Source: Bacteroidales bacterium
GTDB taxonomy: Bacteria > Bacteroidota > Bacteroidia > Bacteroidales > WCHB1-69
Direction: 5' to 3'
Length of the DNA stretch: 9,780 nt
Assembly (NCBI GenBank): GCA_031266895.1
Contig: JAISAD010000060.1
Location: 1 to 9,780, forward strand
Shown here: positions 5,164-9,780 of the stretch, in pieces
Layout: every line of letters starts with the position of its first letter
How positions within the stretch are numbered: the first letter of the stretch is position 1
Made by a program: the position numbers and the translations under genes
Notes under the pieces: generated by a model
What the model saw: only the letters and a program-made list of their open reading frames with translations
Databases searched by the model: none
What the model was told of the DNA's origin: nothing

Positions 5164-7146
5164 CTACTGCTTTATCAGTTTTCGCACTACAGCCCGATTA
5201 TCGCAAGCCACTTTGACAAAGTAGAGGCCGGCAGGAAAGGGAGAGAGATCAAAGCAGACAATGCTTTCTGCAGTTTGCCGATTGAGCAGGGTTTGTCCGG
5301 AAGCGTTTTGCAGCGTTACTGTGCACTCCTGTCCGTTTGCTCCGCACTGTACGGTTAACTGGTCGGAGACAGGATTGGGGAAAAGTTGCACATCGAATAT
5401 TCCCGTTTCGGAAATCCCCACTCCGACATCGCCATGCTGAATAACAGCAGTGGCCAAGACCCACAAGTTGGGATTAAACTGTACGGAAAGCACCGTGCGG
5501 CTGCCTGTTATCGGATGCTCGAAAAGGATGTCCGGCGATGACTGAATAAATCTGACAATTTCGCCTGTTCCGTCATTATATTGTATTTTGACGTCGAAAG
5601 GCATTTCAAAGAAAGGGGTAACGGCAGACGCGCTGCCGGCCTGTTTGGAACGCAACATAAAATTTCCGTCTATCACGTCCCAGATCAGGTCAAATACAGG
5701 GTAGCCTTCGCCATAAAACCACTGGGTAAAAAAGTTGTCAAAACTTCTGCCCGAAACTGTTTCAAGTACCTGTTGAAAATCGGACGTAGTGGCTGCAGAG
5801 TGGGAATACTGCGATTGATAATTTTGCAAAACGTGGAAGAAAACAGAATCATCGTTCAGTATATACCTGATCATCTGCACTAATGCACCACCTTTGGAAT
5901 AGGTAAGCAAATTGCTGAATATACGATTCTCATTATCAATATCCTGCACAGGCACATGCACACTGCCGCTTTGCCCGTTTTGCAACACATAACTTATATT
6001 TTGCTGGTAAAAATAATCCAATGCCCGTGCCTGGTCGAAATAATTTTCAACCAGTAGCATCTCGCCATAAGTTGCAAACCCCTCGTTAAGCCAAATATCT
6101 TCCCACGAGGCGCATGTTACGTGATCTCCAAACCACTGGTGAACCAATTCGTGGGCTATAGTAGTGGAATCAAAGGTTCCCATGGTGCTCATGGTTTGAT
6201 GTTCCATAGCGCCTCGCATGGGCGCCATAGAGTGCCCATATTTTTCATTGCTAAAAGGATATTGACCAAACAGCTGCGAATAAAGCGTAATCATATATGA
6301 AGTCAAATCAAGGGAATTTTTGTTATCGTTCAGGCAGGATGGCGTATTATAAATATAGTGTTGTACTAGCATAGAGTCGCCGGTTTGGGAAATGCAGGCC
6401 TTGCGTGAGTAGTCCTGATAGTCGGCTACGGCAAACGAAAGCAGGTAATAGGCTATCGGATAATTGGTTTTCCACTCGTAGCGCGATTGATTATTGGGCA
6501 ATGCGGCCACATGGGTCAGCAATCCGTTAGAAGCTACCTTATTGGGATTGGTTGTAGTGAAAAATAGCCAGGCAGAATCAATTTTATCAGTCAAATCCTG
6601 TTTTACGGGAAACCATTTGTAGGCATTATTCGGCTCTGAAACTGTCCAGGTAGCGGGAAAGTCCGGATAGTCCGGACGGGTGCCGGTACTTAACCCTGCA
6701 AACATAGTGCCTGTAGCATCCGATATGTCGCCATGATAAAAAATCTGTACCTCAAAGAGCGCATTTTGAGGTAAATTGAGATTGGGAACCAGCCGCTCGT
6801 GCTCACGCGTAATGAAATCTTTTCGTTCTTCATTTACCAGAATACTGTCAATCGTGTAAGCTTGATGCAGATGAAAAGAGAGCGTATCAAGTTGATAATC
6901 GGAAACCTGTGCCCGTAGCGTAACATCGCCCGAAAGGTAGAGCGTATTGTTTTCAACGTGCAGATTGAAAAAATACCACTTCATGTCATACTTGCTTTGC
7001 AGCAGTGCCGGCAAAAGCCTTGGTGAGGCCTTTTGCTGTTTAAAAGCCTCTTTTTCCATAACGGATACGTTGCTTTGCGCTTTTGCATCCCAATTGGCTA
7101 TCCCTGTTATCAGGCATGTGAGCAATAATAATTTGATTATCTTCAT
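5164..7146 (-). CDS. Secreted M1 family zinc aminopeptidase with type A T9SS sorting domain
   Basis: Exported metallo-aminopeptidase that should remove N-terminal residues from peptides outside the cell or at its surface. I chose the ATG at 7146 (660 residues) because it gives a classic signal peptide: MKIIK, a leucine-rich core, then cleavage near Ala-Lys-Ala-Gln (residue 23). A GTG at 7158 would only add four residues. The N-terminal beta domain spans about 45-250. The M1 motif GAMEHQ (312-317) is followed by the zinc site HELVHQWFGDH (332-342) with His332, Glu333, His336 and the third ligand Glu355 in WLNEGFATYGE. Tyr416 in TYSKGG is the likely transition-state tyrosine. The C-terminal ~75 residues (from LFPNPVSD, 588-595) are a type A T9SS domain ending in VVRKLIKQ. 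The helical domain IV of large M1 enzymes is absent, so the protein is compact. A promoter with a good -7 box lies just upstream, and two small membrane-protein genes follow on the same strand. Confidence 0.94.
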   Translation of the reverse strand: MKIIKLLLLTCLITGIANWDAKAQSNVSVMEKEAFKQQKASPRLLPALLQSKYDMKWYFFNLHVENNTLYLSGDVTLRAQVSDYQLDTLSFHLHQAYTIDSILVNEERKDFITREHERLVPNLNLPQNALFEVQIFYHGDISDATGTMFAGLSTGTRPDYPDFPATWTVSEPNNAYKWFPVKQDLTDKIDSAWLFFTTTNPNKVASNGLLTHVAALPNNQSRYEWKTNYPIAYYLLSFAVADYQDYSRKACISQTGDSMLVQHYIYNTPSCLNDNKNSLDLTSYMITLYSQLFGQYPFSNEKYGHSMAPMRGAMEHQTMSTMGTFDSTTIAHELVHQWFGDHVTCASWEDIWLNEGFATYGEMLLVENYFDQARALDYFYQQNISYVLQNGQSGSVHVPVQDIDNENRIFSNLLTYSKGGALVQMIRYILNDDSVFFHVLQNYQSQYSHSAATTSDFQQVLETVSGRSFDNFFTQWFYGEGYPVFDLIWDVIDGNFMLRSKQAGSASAVTPFFEMPFDVKIQYNDGTGEIVRFIQSSPDILFEHPITGSRTVLSVQFNPNLWVLATAVIQHGDVGVGISETGIFDVQLFPNPVSDQLTVQCGANGQECTVTLQNASGQTLLNRQTAESIVCFDLSPFPAGLYFVKVACDNRAVVRKLIKQ

Positions 7147-7183
7147 AATCTTTAGCACTTAAGTTCAGTTAATTTTCGAACCG

Positions 7184-7213
7184 CAAAAATACACAATAAT
7201 ACTGTTCATCAAA
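7184..7213 (-). promoter_or_regulatory. Bacteroidota-type promoter for the M1 aminopeptidase operon
   Basis: The minus strand has TTTG (7213-7210), an 18-nt spacer, and TATTTTTG (7191-7184), matching the TTTG / TAnnTTTG pattern. Transcription would begin about 30 nt before the ATG at 7146. The element shares the short divergent region with the sufC promoter. Confidence 0.65.
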
Positions 7214-7223
7214 ATATTTCATG

Positions 7224-7231
7224 TAATTTTG
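7224..7231 (+). promoter_or_regulatory. Putative -7 box for sufC-sufD
   Basis: TAATTTTG fits the TAnnTTTG consensus and lies 29 nt before the sufC ATG. No good TTTG -33 element is visible at the right distance; TGTT at 7203-7206 is the nearest. That upstream part overlaps the divergent aminopeptidase promoter. No binding site for an iron or Fe-S regulator is recognised. Confidence 0.5.
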
Positions 7232-7260
7232 CAGCCTGAAATATTAAACCGGTTTTTTAT

Positions 7261-8025
7261 ATGTTAAAGATAGAGGATTTACACGTATCCATTAAAGGAA
7301 AACAGATATTAAAAGGCATTAATTTACAGATAAGCAGAGGCGAAGTACACGCCATTATGGGACCTAATGGATCAGGAAAAAGCACACTGGCTTCTGTAAT
7401 TGCCGGCAGGGATATTTTTGATGTTACACAAGGCAAGATCACCTATAAAGAGAAAAATCTTCTGGCTCTCTCTGTAGAAGACCGTGCTCGCGAAGGGGTC
7501 TTCATTGGGTTCCAGTATCCGGTAGAAATTCCCGGAGTGAATATCTCCAATTTTATGAAGACTGCTCTTGATGAAATTCGACAATACAAAGGATTAGAGC
7601 CACTTACAGGCAGTCAATTTCTGAAATTGATGGAAGAGAAGAAAAAGGTAGTAGAATTGACAGCCAAATTGAGTAATCGCTCTGTGAATGAAGGCTTTTC
7701 GGGTGGAGAGAAGAAAAGAAATGAGATCTTCCAAATGGCTATGCTTGAACCGGAACTGGCCGTGCTTGATGAAACCGACTCCGGTCTTGACATTGATGCG
7801 TTGCGCATTGTGGCAAGCGGAGTTAATCAATTGAAAACCAAAGAAAATGCTATTATTGTGATAACTCACTACCAACGACTGCTCGATTATATTGTGCCCG
7901 ATGTGGTGCATGTGCTCTTTGACGGAAAAATCGTGAAATCGGGTGATAAAACGTTAGCTGTTGAATTGGAAAAGAAAGGCTACGACTGGATTAAAACGGA
8001 GTATGAATCGGGTAAGTTAAATTAA
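7261..8025 (+). CDS. sufC: Fe-S cluster assembly ATPase SufC
   Basis: Cytoplasmic ABC-type ATPase that, with SufB and SufD, drives assembly of iron-sulfur clusters on the SufBCD scaffold. The 254-residue length is typical. All nucleotide-site elements are visible: Walker A GPNGSGKST (34-42), Q-loop Gln85 in GFQYP, the SufC-typical signature FSGGEKKR (146-153), Walker B LAVLDE (166-171), D-loop SGLD (174-177) and H-loop His203 in ITHYQR. The TDSGLDIDALR text after Walker B is diagnostic of SufC rather than of a transporter ATPase. The ATG follows a TAATTTTG promoter box, without a Shine-Dalgarno site. sufD starts one base after the stop, so the two are translationally coupled. In most Bacteroidota I would expect sufB directly upstream. 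Here a divergent peptidase lies there instead, so SufB must be encoded elsewhere if the system works in the usual way. Confidence 0.97.
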   Translation: MLKIEDLHVSIKGKQILKGINLQISRGEVHAIMGPNGSGKSTLASVIAGRDIFDVTQGKITYKEKNLLALSVEDRAREGVFIGFQYPVEIPGVNISNFMKTALDEIRQYKGLEPLTGSQFLKLMEEKKKVVELTAKLSNRSVNEGFSGGEKKRNEIFQMAMLEPELAVLDETDSGLDIDALRIVASGVNQLKTKENAIIVITHYQRLLDYIVPDVVHVLFDGKIVKSGDKTLAVELEKKGYDWIKTEYESGKLN

Positions 8026-8026
8026 G

Positions 8027-9415
8027 ATGAAACCTTTTACACAATATATCCATACCCTGTTCGAGTCGGTAGCGCCTGCACTGCCCGAATACCATAACCC
8101 TTATATTAAAGCTTTGAGACAGAGCGGATTGAAACGCTTTAGTACACTCGAATTGCCTCACAACCGGTTGGAGACATGGCGGCATTGTGCTATTGACCAG
8201 TGTGTACAAAGCAGCTACACTATTCAGCAAACAGCAAAACCCTATCGGCCGGTAGAAGACTATTTTCACTGCAAAATCAATCGGATTAATTCAGAGATGT
8301 TTACCTTTCTCAATGGCTGGTATGTGAACCGCAATGCGCCGCTCACCATCTTTGCCAATGGCATGATTGCAGGCACCATTTTTAGCGCCTTGCAACAGTT
8401 TCCCGATTTGGTGCAGCCCTATTTAGCACAAAAAAAAGAAGAAAGCGATGGATTGCTAGCCCTCAATCAGGCCTTCTTTAACGATGGCATTTTCATATAT
8501 GTTCCTGACAATTTGAATATTAAAAATCCGATTCAGATGGTTTCGCTGGTTGAAGGCAATGAAAATTTGATGATTAATAATCGGAATTTAATTGTGGTGG
8601 GACAAAATTCCAAACTGTCAATTATTCACTGTGACGATTCGCTGAGTTTTACTCAAAGTTTACTTAACAATGTTACGGAAATCCATTTGGCTGAAAATGC
8701 TACATTGAACTACCATAAAATGGAGAACAAAGACCCCGATTCTTTATTGATTAACAACGTATTAGTACAGCAAAAGAGAGGTTCATCCTTTATTTCTCAC
8801 GCTATTACCTTTAATGCCGGCTATGTAAGAAATCAGATTGAGGTGGATTTGACCGAGCCGCTTGCAACTGCCCGTCTGTATGGGCTCTATCTGGCTGATA
8901 AAAAACAGTATGTGGACAATCAGGTAAAAGTAAATCACTTAGCCCCTGATTGCACTAGTACCCAACTCTATAAGGGCATTGTGGATGATGAGGCGCAGAC
9001 CAATTTCAATGGACATGTAGTGGTACATCCACAGGCACAGCACACAATGGCCTATCAGTCGAACCGCAATATTGCCCTTACCGACGAGGTTAAAATTACC
9101 ACCAAGCCCTTTTTGGAAATTTATGCTGATGATGTAAAGTGCAGTCATGGCTCTACCGTAGGACAATTGGATGACGATGCTCTTTTTTACATGCGTACAC
9201 GCGGATTGTGCGAACGCAGCGCTAAAATGTTGCTGATGTATGCCTTTGCCACAGAAGCGGTAAATCACGTCGAAATTGCTGTTCTGAGAGAATCTCTTAC
9301 TATAATGATACAGAGAAGACTAAGCGGAGATTTGACCATGTGCAACCAGTGCAGCACGCCCTGTAGCGGCAATAATAGACCTCCCTCTTTTGATATTGAT
9401 TTAAGCAAGATATGA
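8027..9415 (+). CDS. sufD: Fe-S cluster assembly protein SufD
   Basis: Partner of SufB in the cytoplasmic SufBC2D scaffold for Fe-S cluster synthesis. The 462-residue protein shows an N-terminal helical part with the SufD-like LETWRH stretch (48-53), a long right-handed beta-helix core (about 160-365), and the conserved C-terminal block EIYADDVKCSHGSTVGQLDDDALFY, read here in parts: ADDVKCSHG (367-375), with His374 probably matching the cluster-assembly histidine of E. coli SufD, then DDDALFYMRTRG (382-393) and the helical region to ~430. It is called SufD and not the homologous SufB because of this N-terminus, its length and its place right after sufC. Near the end a cysteine group, C-x2-C-x3-C (439, 442, 446), is followed by a 16-residue tail; similar Cys-rich ends are, as I recall, found in other Bacteroidota SufD proteins. 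The gap from sufC is one base. No terminator is evident after the stop. Confidence 0.94.
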   Translation: MKPFTQYIHTLFESVAPALPEYHNPYIKALRQSGLKRFSTLELPHNRLETWRHCAIDQCVQSSYTIQQTAKPYRPVEDYFHCKINRINSEMFTFLNGWYVNRNAPLTIFANGMIAGTIFSALQQFPDLVQPYLAQKKEESDGLLALNQAFFNDGIFIYVPDNLNIKNPIQMVSLVEGNENLMINNRNLIVVGQNSKLSIIHCDDSLSFTQSLLNNVTEIHLAENATLNYHKMENKDPDSLLINNVLVQQKRGSSFISHAITFNAGYVRNQIEVDLTEPLATARLYGLYLADKKQYVDNQVKVNHLAPDCTSTQLYKGIVDDEAQTNFNGHVVVHPQAQHTMAYQSNRNIALTDEVKITTKPFLEIYADDVKCSHGSTVGQLDDDALFYMRTRGLCERSAKMLLMYAFATEAVNHVEIAVLRESLTIMIQRRLSGDLTMCNQCSTPCSGNNRPPSFDIDLSKI

Positions 9416-9456
9416 CAATAGATGGGTAATTGTTGAAAAATATCTTTATAAGACTG

Positions 9457-9484
9457 TTGCATATTAAAAAAGTTTGTATTTTTG
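9457..9484 (+). promoter_or_regulatory. Bacteroidota-type promoter downstream of sufD
   Basis: TTG (9457-9459), a 17-nt spacer and TATTTTTG (9477-9484) match the TTTG / TAnnTTTG pattern, followed by a CA-type start region. Transcription would begin near 9490. This marks the end of the sufCD unit and the start of a new one. Confidence 0.65.
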
Positions 9485-9512
9485 CATTCTGAATTTTTAA
9501 GAGAAATATCAA

Positions 9513-9719
9513 ATGCAGACAGAAAGAGAACATATTGTAAAGTGCTTATCCATACCGATTTCCGGTTGCGGGACACCTTTTTCCCTTTATGCTTTTTTAA
9601 CACCTGAACCCTTGATACTTTCCCCAAAAAGTGTAACACACACTTTCCAGCAAATCCGCCCACCCGCTTTTAGAAAAGCGCAAAGAAATGATTTTCTTTT
9701 TAATAACCCTAATATATAA
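9513..9719 (+). CDS. Doubtful 68-codon ORF in the leader after sufD
   Basis: An ATG about 22 nt after the predicted transcription start opens a 68-codon frame that ends five bases before the ATG at 9725. The position suggests either a small first gene or a regulatory leader ORF. The translation (start MQTEREHIVKCLS) is rich in Pro, Phe and Ser. It has no membrane segment, no signal peptide, no recognisable domain and no good ribosome-binding site. The hairpins at 9665-9699 lie inside it. It may equally be a chance frame in an untranslated leader. No function is proposed. Confidence 0.25.
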   Translation: MQTEREHIVKCLSIPISGCGTPFSLYAFLTPEPLILSPKSVTHTFQQIRPPAFRKAQRNDFLFNNPNI

Positions 9720-9724
9720 CAGTC

Positions 9725-9780
9725 ATGATTAAAGAAAAAAGTATCATTAATGTAGAATTGTATGATCTGCCGATTACGGA
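9725..9780 (+). CDS. Start of an unidentified gene, 3' partial
   Basis: An ATG at 9725 opens a frame that stays open to the window edge, reading MIKEKSIINVELYDLPIT and continuing. Eighteen residues are too few to name a family; it does not resemble the starts of SufS or SufE that I know. It lies behind the promoter at 9457-9484 and its long leader, in the same direction as sufCD. Confidence 0.45.
   Translation, partial: MIKEKSIINVELYDLPIT

Larger units (their letters stand above)
9416..9724. other. Intergenic region with promoter, long leader and hairpins
   Basis: This 309-base stretch has no firmly supported gene. It holds a well-formed plus-strand promoter (9457-9484), then a leader of about 230 nt before the next convincing start at 9725. 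Three inverted repeats lie in its second half: AAAGTGT/ACACTTT (9628-9634 with 9640-9646), CGCTTTT/AAAAGCG (9665-9671 with 9674-9680) and AAAGAAA/TTTCTTT (9682-9688 with 9693-9699). The last is followed by TT then AAT, a poor terminator tail. No known riboswitch or tRNA-like fold was recognised. A 68-codon ORF crosses the leader and is listed separately. Confidence 0.5.

Noticed and set aside
4809..5216. A 135-codon plus-strand ORF over the small membrane genes
   Set aside because: It spans two genes, their spacer and the end of the peptidase gene. The minus-strand frames have a recognisable family (DUF4491) and a strong ribosome-binding site.
7147..7158. GTG at 7158 as the start of the M1 aminopeptidase
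   Set aside because: The ATG at 7146 gives a normal signal peptide beginning with a short basic region; the GTG adds four residues without benefit.
9265..9663. A 132-codon minus-strand ORF over the end of sufD and the leader
   Set aside because: It overlaps conserved SufD codons and runs against the promoter and leader; no domain is visible.

Overview
The window comes from a member of the Bacteroidota. Two different type IX secretion (T9SS) cargo signals are present: a gliding-motility-type (type B) C-terminal domain and a type A 'PNP' sorting domain. Several gene fronts carry the phylum's TAnnTTTG -7 promoter box, and start codons mostly sit behind A/T-rich leaders rather than Shine-Dalgarno sites. 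A DUF4491-type small membrane protein fits the same phylum. Base composition is moderate and looks even by eye.

Layout. (1) 1-1023 (+) is the 3' end of a large secreted PKD-repeat protein with a type B T9SS domain, closed by a clear intrinsic terminator (1053-1084). (2) 1105-1190 is a compact nest of palindromes and imperfect direct repeats between two convergent transcription units. (3) 1230-3670 (-) is a two-gene operon, pyrC then xseA, with a 10-nt overlap: pyrimidine synthesis plus the exonuclease VII large subunit. (4) 3798-4577 (+) is a classical short-chain dehydrogenase whose stop codon overlaps that of the convergent next gene. (5) 4574-7146 (-) is a probable operon: a secreted M1 metallo-aminopeptidase with a type A T9SS signal, then two small membrane proteins. 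(6) 7261-9415 (+) is sufC-sufD, the ATPase and scaffold-partner genes of SUF Fe-S cluster assembly, without sufB, sufS or sufE beside them. (7) 9416-9724 holds a well-formed promoter and a roughly 230-nt leader with hairpins and a doubtful 68-codon ORF. It leads to the first codons of an unrecognised gene that runs off the window.

The genes are mostly conserved housekeeping functions (pyrimidine biosynthesis, DNA repair, Fe-S assembly) interleaved with secreted or envelope proteins. I see no CRISPR array, transposase, phage gene, tRNA or rRNA, and no gene cluster I would call a new system. The points most worth a second look are the palindrome nest at 1105-1190, the altered active-site motif of XseA, the two small membrane-protein genes behind the aminopeptidase, the isolated sufCD pair, and the long leader at 9485-9724.
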